Below, piece after piece: positions 1 through 5,687 of a stretch of DNA of 5,687 nucleotides. This DNA comes from Planctomycetota bacterium (GTDB lineage Bacteria > Planctomycetota > Planctomycetia > Planctomycetales > Planctomycetaceae), in assembly GCA_024278285.1 (NCBI GenBank), contig JAJRTM010000301.1, positions 1-5,687 on the forward strand. The letters are read 5' to 3'. Each line of letters opens with the position of its first letter. The first letter of the stretch is position 1. The position numbers and the translations under genes are program-made. Below the pieces are notes generated by a model that had not been told where the DNA came from, searched no databases, and was given only the letters and a program-made list of their open reading frames with translations.

Positions 1-131
1 CATCTTCGCGTGCCGAGTTGCGTTCAATGAAAATTGGAGAGGTAATCTGTTATTATTCTGTCATTGATTCACCGGCATCAGACTAATGAACTGGAAAGCG
101 TATTTGATGGGTGCAAGCACGCCATCCTACA
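1..131. repeat. Family A REPIN-like element, left end cut by window edge
   Basis: This is the first copy of a roughly 150-bp repeat; its left 22 bases lie outside the window. The right terminal arm (106-131) is identical to the right arm of the complete copy at 1797-1822. Positions 1-30 match 1693-1722 almost exactly, and roughly the last 34 bases before the right arm also match the second copy at most positions. The middle is diverged. The right arm read on the - strand begins TGTAG and continues into an imperfect palindrome. The two copies lie as direct repeats on either side of tgt. No coding potential is seen. A REP-type, RAYT-mobilised or MITE-like origin is inferred from structure. Confidence 0.8.
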
Positions 132-157
132 TTTTGAGGTAACTATTCAGCTTTGGC

Positions 158-235
158 GTAGGGTCCGCTATTGCGGACCACGATGGAAGATGGATGCCCC
201 TACTTCGTGCGGTGGTCCACAATAGCGGACACTAC
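158..235. repeat. Family B inverted pair of GTAG-headed palindromes
   Basis: Two 24-base arms (158-181 and 212-235) are inverted copies agreeing at 22 of 24 positions, separated by 30 bases. Read outside-in, each starts with GTAG. In the left arm the head is followed by a hairpin of GGTCCGC (162-168), loop TATT and GCGGACC (173-179). The right arm has the same hairpin with one G-T pair. Across the pair, mismatches occur at 162/231 and 174/219. This is the architecture of a REPIN or BIME: a tetranucleotide head, a small palindrome and two units in opposite orientation. The sequence is unrelated to family A. Confidence 0.8.
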
Positions 236-247
236 CAACTGTTTCGT

Positions 248-342
248 GTGCCACGGCTCTGTGAGCCGTGCTGCGTTAGAGATGGAATGAGTCCAAAGCA
301 AAGCTTGAATTTCAGTTCGCACGGCTCACAGAGCCGTGGCAC
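248..342. repeat. Family C inverted pair with perfect 24-bp arms
   Basis: The arms at 248-271 and 319-342 are exact reverse complements over 24 bases, with a 47-base spacer. Each arm is itself a hairpin: CACGGCTC, loop TGT, GAGCCGTG (252-270 in the left arm), preceded by GTGC. A third, unpaired copy lies just after secDF (5390-5418), identical to 242-270 over 29 bases and still similar a few bases further. Two exact arms plus a distant identical copy mark an interspersed genomic repeat rather than a local regulatory site. The head is GTGC, not the GTAG of families A, B and D. Confidence 0.85.
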
Positions 343-508
343 CCAACAGGGGATCATAAAACAAATCGCAACAGTACAACTGACAACAGCTTAAGAAATT
401 TACCAGGCCAGTCTAACCCCAGCACTTCTGATTCATTCTAATAGCCATCATCCAAAACTGTTATTCTAAAATTTGCGAGACGTTCGTAAATTGTTACCGT
501 TAGTAATT

Positions 509-514
509 CAGGAA
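509..514 (+). promoter_or_regulatory. Ribosome binding site that decides the tgt start
   Basis: CAGGAA contains a Shine-Dalgarno core AGGA (510-513) seven bases before the GTG at 521. No comparable site precedes the in-frame TTG at 473. This supports GTG 521, which also gives the usual Tgt amino terminus. Confidence 0.6.
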
Positions 515-520
515 CAAATC

Positions 521-1639
521 GTGTCGCAGTTTAAGTTTGAGTTAGAGCATGTTGATAAAACAACCGGGGCGCGAGCCGGGCGTTGGCATACGCCTCATGG
601 AGTGATCGAAACTCCTGCCTTTATGCCGGTTGGCACCTTGGGGACTGTCAAAGGGTTATTGCCGGAACAGCTAAAACAGGCTGGCGCGCAGATGGTGCTG
701 GCGAATACGTACCATCTGGCGTTGCGTCCCGGTGCGGATGTTGTTGAAGAGCTGGGCGGATTGCATCAGTTTATGAACTGGGATGGTCCGATTCTGACTG
801 ACAGCGGCGGATTTCAGGTTTTCTCTCTGGCGAAACTTTCCAAGTTAACTGACGATCACGTTTCGTTTCGGTCTCATATTGATGGCAGTTTGCTAGAACT
901 TTCTCCTGAAAAAGCAATTTCAATTCAGGAGCAGCTTGGAGCTGACTGTATTATGTGCCTGGATGAATGCCCGCCTCATGATGTGGATAAAAAAAGATTG
1001 CAAGAGGCTGTCTCGCGAACAACGGCCTGGGCTGCGAGATGTAAACAGGCTCAGAAACGAGAAGATCAAGCGTTATTTGGGATCGTTCAAGGGGGAATCG
1101 AACGGGATTTGCGAGAGGAGTCGGCAGCGGGGCTGCTTCCGTTAGATTTCCCCGGTTACGCGATTGGCGGGCTGAGCGTTGGCGAAGACCCGCAAGATAT
1201 GTATCGGACACTCGATTTCACCACGCTACTGCTTCCGAAGGAAAAACCTCGCTATTTAATGGGCGTAGGCAGGCCAATCGACTTAATTGAGGGGATTTTG
1301 CGGGGCGTTGATTTGTTCGATTGTGTAATGCCAACTCGCAATGGGCGCAATGCGATGGCGTTCACTTCTCGTGGAGCGGTGAAGCTGAGAAACGCAAAGC
1401 ATAAGCGAGACCCGATGCCTCTTGATCCTGAAGGTTCGACCGAAGTGGGGCGGACTTATTCTCGCGGATACTTGCGACATTTGTTCGTTGCGGGGGAGAT
1501 GTTGGGGCCGATTTTGCTCTCCTGGCACAACATTGCGTTCTATCAAAACCTTGTCCGCAGCTTACGAGAAGCAATTTTCGAGGATAAGTCTGCCGAGTTT
1601 CGTGCTGATCAGCTTGCTCAGTGGGGCGGAGAACTCTAA
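521..1639 (+). CDS. tgt: tRNA-guanine(34) transglycosylase (Tgt) lacking the zinc-site cysteines
   Basis: Tgt swaps guanine-34 in GUN-anticodon tRNAs (Asp, Asn, His, Tyr) for preQ1, a step of queuosine synthesis in the cytoplasm. From GTG 521 the protein has 372 residues, the usual family size, and starts MSQFKFEL; a TTG at 473 would add 16 atypical residues. Landmarks: TPAFMPVGT near 31-39, TDSGGFQ with Asp94, LDECPP with Asp148 and Cys150, GIVQGG (187-192), GGLSVGE (216-222), and [14 protein letters not shown] with the nucleophile Asp267 followed by Cys268. Cys150 and Val220 match the preQ1-type pocket of bacterial enzymes. Oddity: the C-x-C-x2-C zinc ligands are replaced by Gly305, Thr307 and Gly310 without any indel, while the His ligand (His336) remains. 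Catalysis is probably retained, since zinc is structural; that is inference. Family A repeats lie on both sides. yajC follows 283 bp downstream. Confidence 0.97.
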   Translation: MSQFKFELEHVDKTTGARAGRWHTPHGVIETPAFMPVGTLGTVKGLLPEQLKQAGAQMVLANTYHLALRPGADVVEELGGLHQFMNWDGPILTDSGGFQVFSLAKLSKLTDDHVSFRSHIDGSLLELSPEKAISIQEQLGADCIMCLDECPPHDVDKKRLQEAVSRTTAWAARCKQAQKREDQALFGIVQGGIERDLREESAAGLLPLDFPGYAIGGLSVGEDPQDMYRTLDFTTLLLPKEKPRYLMGVGRPIDLIEGILRGVDLFDCVMPTRNGRNAMAFTSRGAVKLRNAKHKRDPMPLDPEGSTEVGRTYSRGYLRHLFVAGEMLGPILLSWHNIAFYQNLVRSLREAIFEDKSAEFRADQLAQWGGEL

Positions 1640-1670
1640 GATATGTGCTTCTTGAAGCTGGGTAATCTAT

Positions 1671-1822
1671 TGTAGGATGGCGTGCTTGCACCCATCTTCG
1701 CGTGCCGGATTGCGTTCAATGACGCAAAAGAGATGGAACGGCTGTGGTTCGGCAATCGTTCCCCGGCAATAGATTGATGAAGTGGATACCGTATTTGATG
1801 GGTGCAAGCACGCCATCCTACA
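1671..1822. repeat. Complete family A REPIN-like element between tgt and yajC
   Basis: The 152-bp element is bounded by perfect 26-bp terminal inverted repeats (1671-1696 and 1797-1822). Each terminus begins T then GTAG, followed by an imperfect palindrome: GATGG, an unpaired C (1681), GTGC, a TT loop, GCAC, CCATC. The bulged base is typical of REP units. The 100-base interior is related to that of the copy at 1-131 at both ends but differs in the middle. It carries no ORF of note. It begins 31 bases after the tgt stop, so a tgt transcript would fold strongly here. A role in ending or stabilising that transcript is possible but unproven. Confidence 0.88.
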
Positions 1823-1872
1823 GATCAAAGATACGACCGTAGTTGTTTGAGCGAATTAAGTAAATTACTTTT

Positions 1873-1893
1873 GTCAGGTACAACCTGACCTAC
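1873..1893 (-). repeat. Family D single GTAG-headed palindrome upstream of yajC
   Basis: GTCAGGT (1873-1879), loop ACA and ACCTGAC (1883-1889) form a perfect 7-bp hairpin. It is followed by CTAC (1890-1893), so on the - strand it reads GTAG directly joined to the palindrome. That is the same head-plus-hairpin layout as families A and B, but with a different stem. It lies 29 bases before the yajC start and ends a repeat-rich gap. It could instead be an operator; with one copy in view the repeat reading rests on its architecture. Confidence 0.55.
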
Positions 1894-1922
1894 TTTTATA
1901 TTAGAGATGAAGAGATGTTCTT

Positions 1923-2300
1923 ATGGGAAACTGGTCCCTGTTTTTGAATCAAGTGTTGTTGTTGGCTGAAGATGCTGCCAAGGGAAAACAGCCTGGCATC
2001 TTTGAGATTTTCGGTCCGCCGTTGATGATTATGGTTATGCTTTACTACTTTTTTGTGGTCATGCCTCAAGGCAAAGATCGCAAAGGGCGGGACAGCTTTC
2101 TGGATCATTTGAAGAAGAACGATCAGGTGGTCACGGTCGGGGGCATTTTCGGTACGATCAGCGGTTTTTCGGCTGATGGAACCCAGGTCACTTTGCGAAT
2201 TGATGATAATGCACGAATTCGCGTGCGTAAAACGAGTATCGAATCGGTAGTAAAATCAGAAGGTAGTGACAAAAAGAGTGACGAAACCTCTGGTAAATAA
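1923..2300 (+). CDS. yajC: Sec translocon accessory subunit YajC
   Basis: YajC is a small inner-membrane protein that associates with SecDF and SecYEG; its exact role is not settled. The protein has 125 residues, close to the usual 85-120. A short N-terminal stretch with some hydrophobic character (about 5-14) precedes the single clear membrane helix at 31-48, rich in Met, Leu, Tyr and Phe and ending FVVMPQ. The charged cytoplasmic domain follows, with the family core LKKNDQVVTVGGIFGTI (63-79) and a second strand region RIDDNARIRVRKTSIESVV (92-110). The tail (111-125) is a polar Lys/Ser/Asp run. The start has only a weak ribosome site, GAAGAG at 1909-1914, eight bases upstream; nearby ATGs at 1907 and 1915 are out of frame. 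secDF follows after 105 bp and is its expected functional partner. Confidence 0.95.
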   Translation: MGNWSLFLNQVLLLAEDAAKGKQPGIFEIFGPPLMIMVMLYYFFVVMPQGKDRKGRDSFLDHLKKNDQVVTVGGIFGTISGFSADGTQVTLRIDDNARIRVRKTSIESVVKSEGSDKKSDETSGK

Positions 2301-2405
2301 TGCTCTGACGTGCTAAACAGGTCAAACGCTAAGATGTTTTTAGTCGGGCACGGTCTCGGCTTCGTGGTAATCCGTATTGAAATTTGAAACGAAAGACGTC
2401 TCAGG

Positions 2406-5360
2406 ATGTCCGCTTTGATTATTCTTGGTTGGTTAGTCGGAATTTTTGTTCTTCCGCTCGTGTTGGGAAACTTTCTTGCTCGCTCGCTGCGAATGAAAGA
2501 GTCTACCCGTCGCTTCAGTACCATACTCCTGGTGCTATTCTTGGCGTTGGCTCCGTTTGTGAATCAATTGATGGATGGCAAAAGCCTGAAAGATGCTTTT
2601 CGCCTGGGGGTCGATTTAGCCGGGGGAACAAACCTGGTTTACGAAGTGGACGAAGTGCTGGCGAAGGAGTCGGGCAAAGATGTCTCCAATTCTGCATTTC
2701 TAACCCAATCAATGGATGAACTTGTGCGGGCGATTGTTCGCCGGGTGAATCCTTCCGGTACTGAAGAAGTGACGGTGCGAAAAGTCGGAAATAACCGGAT
2801 TGAAATTATCATTCCCGGTGCTGACTCCGATGATGTCCAGGTGATGAAAGACCAGATTACTCGATTGGGATCGCTGCAATTTGCGATCTTGGCATCCAAA
2901 CACGATACGCAGAACGATCACCAGCGGATTATTGCAGAGGCGTTACAACTTAAAGATAAAGACGTTTACGATGGCGACATCCGGCGTTCTGCCTGGATCC
3001 CGGTGGCAAGAGTTACCGATGGTGAAAATGCAGGCGGGTTGAAAGACATCAAGCCTGGCTCTTTCGATGTTTATCGTGAGCGAGAAGTGGGCGACAAAAA
3101 AATCTTGGAATTCCTTGTCATTCTCGATCCCCCCGATGAGCAGGTTGATGGACGTTATCTGATCAATGCCCGTCGAACAATGGACGAGAACGGCGGGGTT
3201 GCGGTCGGCTTTACTTTTAATCCTCGTGGTGGATTTCTGTTTTCTCAGCTCACTGGAAAGTATTCTCCCAAAACAGATGGAAATGAATATCGCCTGGCTG
3301 CGATTTTAGATGGTGAACTTCACAGTGCAGCCAACATCAAAACGATGATCCACGACAATGGGCAGATTTCCGGTAGCTTTTCGAATGAAGAAGTACAGGA
3401 ACTGGTCAGTGTTTTGAATGCGGGGGCGTTGGAGCTACCGCTGAAGAAAGAGCCGATCAGCGAATACACGATTAGCCCGACACTCGGGGTTGATGTACAG
3501 GAAAAAGGAAAGACAGCAATCATCGTCGCCGGGATGATCGTTCTGATCTTTATGGTCGCCTACTACTGGGTGGCAGGTGTGATTGCTGATATCTGCCTGA
3601 TTGTGAACGTCATTCTGGTGCTTGGTGTGATGGCGTTGATCGATGCGACCTTCACCTTGCCTGGCTTGGCGGGACTGGTGCTGACGATCGGGATGGCGGT
3701 TGATGCGAACGTCCTCATCTTTGAACGTATTCGCGAAGAACTGAAGAAAGGTTCGTCGTTGCGGATGTCGATTCATAATGGTTTTGCGCGGGCGTTTACG
3801 ACTATTATCGATGCGAACCTGACCACCTTAATATCGGCGATCATCCTGTATGCTCGCGGAACCGAACAGGTGAAGGGTTTCGCTGCGATGCTGTTTATCG
3901 GCATCATCATGAGTATGTTCAGCGCCCTTTACGTGGGCCGCCTTATCTTCGATATTCTTGAACGCCAGGGAATGCTTTCCGAAAAAACCTTGCTGGGAAA
4001 AAGCCTGATTGGCAAAACGCAATGGGATTTTGTGGGCAAGCAAACCCTCGCTTCCATCTTTTCGCTGACGTTAATCATCGGAGGCTTGGGCGTTTTGATT
4101 TCTCGTGGTAACGACAACCTCGATATCGATTTCACCGGCGGAGCCATGGTAACGTTCCAATTTGAAGATACCCCTTCCATCGATGATGCTCGTGAAGCGT
4201 TACGAAAAGAGTTTGGCAACGACATGTCGGTTGAAAAGCTTGTTGTGCCAAGCCTGAAAGAGCAGTCGAAAGAAGATATCTTCTATCGCCTGCGAACCAA
4301 GAATCAGAATATCGATGAAGTTCGGGAGAAAGTTAACAAGGCATTTGCAAATTCAGGACATAAGCTGACCAAAACGAAGTTAACGTTTGGCGAACTTGTC
4401 AAAATTGAAGATACTTCTTCTCCCCAGAAAAATAGTGATGAAAAGGCTAAAGAGAGCGAAGAAAAAGAGGAGGAAACCAAAGATCCATTTATAGGGGGGA
4501 CAAAAGCCAAGCTGACATTTTCAAGTAAAATGGCAATTGATGCGGCGCTGGATCATATCGTCGAATCTTATGCAGTCGTCACGAATAAAAAGAAAGAGGA
4601 AATTGGAAGCACAGATGCTTTGATCAGCCTGGTTGGTATCAAAGGGGCCGATACGGATGCAGATGAATCGACTGTGAAACGTTATTCTGAAATGGAAGTG
4701 AAAATCCGTTCGGAAGTTGGCATGTACGTTGTCAAGGCAACGCTCGAAAACATGCAAAAGGAAATGGAAAACAGACCGGTATTAAGCGAAGTGAACACGT
4801 TTGATTCTTCTGTCGCGGGTGAAGCAAAATTGAATGCAATCATGGCGATGCTCATTGCGTTGGTCGCGATTGTGGCTTACATCTGGGTGCGGTTCCAGCA
4901 GATTGCCTTCGGGTTGGCAGCCGTGGTCGCGTTGGTGCATGATGTTCTGGTTGTCCTGGGCATGGTCGCGATTGCTTCGGTGTTAAGTAACACACCGATT
5001 GGAGCGATGTTTGCCTTCACCGATTTCAAAATTAACCTTTCCATGATCGCAGCGTTTTTGACGATCATCGGTTATTCGCTTAACGATACCATTGTCGTGT
5101 TCGACCGCATTCGTGAAGTTCGAGGCAAAAACCCGGACATCAAAGCGGATATGGTCAACATCTCTTTGAATCAAACACTTTCGCGTACCTTACTGACCTC
5201 GATTACGACGATGCTCGTTGTCATCATTCTGTACTTCATAGGAGGAGAAGGGTTGCACGGCTTTGCCTTCTGCCTTGTCACCGGTGTTGCAGTCGGTACC
5301 TACAGTTCGATCTTTGTCGCCAGCCCGGTTCTATTAAAATTGGCCAAGCGAACCACCTGA
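2406..5360 (+). CDS. secDF: Fused protein translocase SecD-SecF
   Basis: SecDF is a proton-driven membrane protein that helps pull or release secreted proteins on the outer face after SecA/SecYEG transport. The 984-residue chain is a SecD-SecF fusion, far longer than the roughly 735-residue fusions of Bacillus or Thermus. SecD half: FRLGVDLAGGTNLVYEV (65-81), external domain P1 to about 368 with LDGELHSAANI (301-311) and NAGALELPL (338-346), then five helices; GMAVDANVLIFERIREEL (429-446) holds the proton-path Asp433. SecF half: helix 545-565, NLDIDFTGGA (571-580), a very large external domain to about 808, and helices with VRFQ (828-831), GYSLNDTIVVFDRIRE (889-904, Asp894) and LSRTLLTSITT (925-935, Arg927). 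Unusual: an additional helix at 3-24 before the canonical first SecD helix (37-54), and a Glu/Lys-rich insertion at 671-693. An in-frame stop at 2385 makes ATG 2406 the first possible ATG. Its ribosome site is weak (GAAAG at 2391-2395). ATG 2493 is the alternative start. Confidence 0.97.
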   Translation: MSALIILGWLVGIFVLPLVLGNFLARSLRMKESTRRFSTILLVLFLALAPFVNQLMDGKSLKDAFRLGVDLAGGTNLVYEVDEVLAKESGKDVSNSAFLTQSMDELVRAIVRRVNPSGTEEVTVRKVGNNRIEIIIPGADSDDVQVMKDQITRLGSLQFAILASKHDTQNDHQRIIAEALQLKDKDVYDGDIRRSAWIPVARVTDGENAGGLKDIKPGSFDVYREREVGDKKILEFLVILDPPDEQVDGRYLINARRTMDENGGVAVGFTFNPRGGFLFSQLTGKYSPKTDGNEYRLAAILDGELHSAANIKTMIHDNGQISGSFSNEEVQELVSVLNAGALELPLKKEPISEYTISPTLGVDVQEKGKTAIIVAGMIVLIFMVAYYWVAGVIADICLIVNVILVLGVMALIDATFTLPGLAGLVLTIGMAVDANVLIFERIREELKKGSSLRMSIHNGFARAFTTIIDANLTTLISAIILYARGTEQVKGFAAMLFIGIIMSMFSALYVGRLIFDILERQGMLSEKTLLGKSLIGKTQWDFVGKQTLASIFSLTLIIGGLGVLISRGNDNLDIDFTGGAMVTFQFEDTPSIDDAREALRKEFGNDMSVEKLVVPSLKEQSKEDIFYRLRTKNQNIDEVREKVNKAFANSGHKLTKTKLTFGELVKIEDTSSPQKNSDEKAKESEEKEEETKDPFIGGTKAKLTFSSKMAIDAALDHIVESYAVVTNKKKEEIGSTDALISLVGIKGADTDADESTVKRYSEMEVKIRSEVGMYVVKATLENMQKEMENRPVLSEVNTFDSSVAGEAKLNAIMAMLIALVAIVAYIWVRFQQIAFGLAAVVALVHDVLVVLGMVAIASVLSNTPIGAMFAFTDFKINLSMIAAFLTIIGYSLNDTIVVFDRIREVRGKNPDIKADMVNISLNQTLSRTLLTSITTMLVVIILYFIGGEGLHGFAFCLVTGVAVGTYSSIFVASPVLLKLAKRTT

Positions 5361-5604
5361 TTCTTTATGACGCAAAAGTCGCAGGTCAATTTCGTGTGCC
5401 ACGGCTCTGTGAGCCGTGATGCGTTGGGGTTAGTATCTTATTACGAAATGACATCTCGGATTTGGTGCGTTACGACCTTAGTCTCTTATCAATGAAATGC
5501 TGCGCAAAAGTGGCAGGATATTACTACCACGAAAAAGAAAATAGGTAAACCACGGAGTGGCTGTGTCAAAAGTCAAGGAATTAGTTTTGGTTTTGTGATC
5601 ATTT
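5361..5604. other. Non-coding gap between secDF and the transposase
   Basis: No ORF of substance is seen. The gap holds the family C hairpin (5390-5418) and two near-copies of a short motif, CGCAAAAGT-x-GCAGG, at 5371-5385 and 5503-5517. Near the transposase there is a small inverted repeat CCAC-GGA-GTGG (5550-5560) and a tandem GTCAA pair (5565-5576). The last part must include the non-coding end of the IS element, but its exact boundary cannot be placed from one copy. Confidence 0.6.
5390..5418 (+). repeat. Single family C hairpin after secDF
   Basis: These 29 bases are identical to 242-270, the left arm of the family C pair upstream of tgt, and include the perfect 8-bp stem CACGGCTC / GAGCCGTG with a TGT loop (5400-5418). 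TGCGTT follows in both copies (5420-5425 and 272-277). No inverted partner is found downstream in the window. The hairpin lies 39 bases after the secDF stop and could help end or protect the transcript, but no run of T follows, so it is not a standard intrinsic terminator. Confidence 0.82.
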
Positions 5605-5687
5605 TCAACTTTCTTTAAGGTGAGCGTTCCATTTGGTATCGGTTTTGAGCATGGTGTTCATCATCACCAAGAGTTTCCGCATGACGG
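5605..5687 (-). CDS. IS110-family transposase, C-terminal end only (partial)
   Basis: Read on the - strand from the window edge, 26 residues end in a TGA at 5605-5607: VMRKLLVMMN, then TMLKTDTKWN, then AHLKES. The MRKLL-V-x-x-N-x-M-L pattern followed by a short Trp-containing tail resembles the extreme C-terminus of IS110/IS116/IS902 transposases, serine-dependent DEDD enzymes guided by a bridge RNA. The catalytic domains lie beyond the window, so whether the gene is intact is unknown. Its strand is opposite to secDF, so the two converge. The short space between its stop and the non-IS sequence fits the IS110 subgroup, whose bridge RNA lies at the other end. If the element reached to about 5420, the IS1111 subgroup would also be possible. 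The family call rests on recognition of a short stretch. Confidence 0.65.
   Translation of the reverse strand, partial: VMRKLLVMMNTMLKTDTKWNAHLKES

Noticed and set aside
1..342. CRISPR array
   Set aside because: The repeats are inverted pairs of three different families, without regular direct repeats or uniform spacers.
194..394. 66-residue ORF on the + strand
   Set aside because: It runs across the arms of repeat families B and C, has no recognisable domain, and no ribosome site worth noting. It is an accident of the repeats.
473..520. TTG start giving a 388-residue Tgt
   Set aside because: The 16 added residues do not resemble any Tgt N-terminus, and the GTG at 521 has a good ribosome site and gives the usual family start.
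1871..1902. Promoter for yajC from TTGTCA (1871-1876) and TATATT (1897-1902)
   Set aside because: The hexamers look good singly but are 20 bases apart, longer than the usual 16-18, and overlap the family D palindrome. Not strong enough to annotate.
3435..3776. 113-residue - strand ORF inside secDF
   Set aside because: It is a shadow of the secDF reading frame, rich in His, Arg and Gln, with no domain and no independent signal.
5400..5418. Intrinsic terminator after secDF
   Set aside because: The hairpin is strong but is not followed by a T run, and the same sequence occurs upstream of tgt, so it is better called a repeat.

Overview
The window carries three complete genes, all on the + strand, in the order tgt (queuosine tRNA modification), yajC and a fused secD-secF (Sec export accessory proteins). 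It ends in the last codons of an IS110-type transposase on the - strand. The tgt-yajC-secDF order is widely conserved in bacteria. A SecDF fusion of nearly 1000 residues, middling GC and many GTAG-headed palindromic repeats between genes suggest a Planctomycetota chromosome (Gimesia/Rubinisphaera-like). That assignment is an inference, not a proven match.

Layout. Positions 1-520 hold no convincing gene. They contain three successive inverted-repeat elements: a long element cut by the window edge (family A, 1-131), a 78-bp hairpin pair (family B, 158-235) and a 95-bp pair with perfect 24-bp arms (family C, 248-342). tgt follows, most likely from a GTG at 521. The 283-bp gap between tgt and yajC contains a complete 152-bp family A element (1671-1822) and a single family D palindrome (1873-1893). 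yajC (1923-2300) and secDF (2406-5360) are 105 bp apart. A single family C hairpin lies just past the secDF stop. About 185 bp later, beginning at 5605 on the opposite strand, comes the IS110-type transposase end.

Function. YajC and SecDF belong to the SecYEG-SecDF-YajC holo-translocon, where SecDF uses the proton gradient to help complete protein export. Tgt puts the queuosine precursor at position 34 of GUN-anticodon tRNAs. Its proximity to sec genes is an old conserved linkage rather than a shared pathway.

Most notable points: (1) this Tgt has lost all three cysteines of its structural zinc site, with no insertion or deletion, while keeping the histidine ligand and the catalytic residues; (2) several distinct families of short palindromes are present, three with a GTAG head, as in REP/REPIN elements mobilised by RAYT transposases; (3) SecDF has an extra N-terminal membrane segment and a greatly enlarged SecF periplasmic domain with a Glu/Lys-rich insertion. 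I did not find a clear new multi-gene system.
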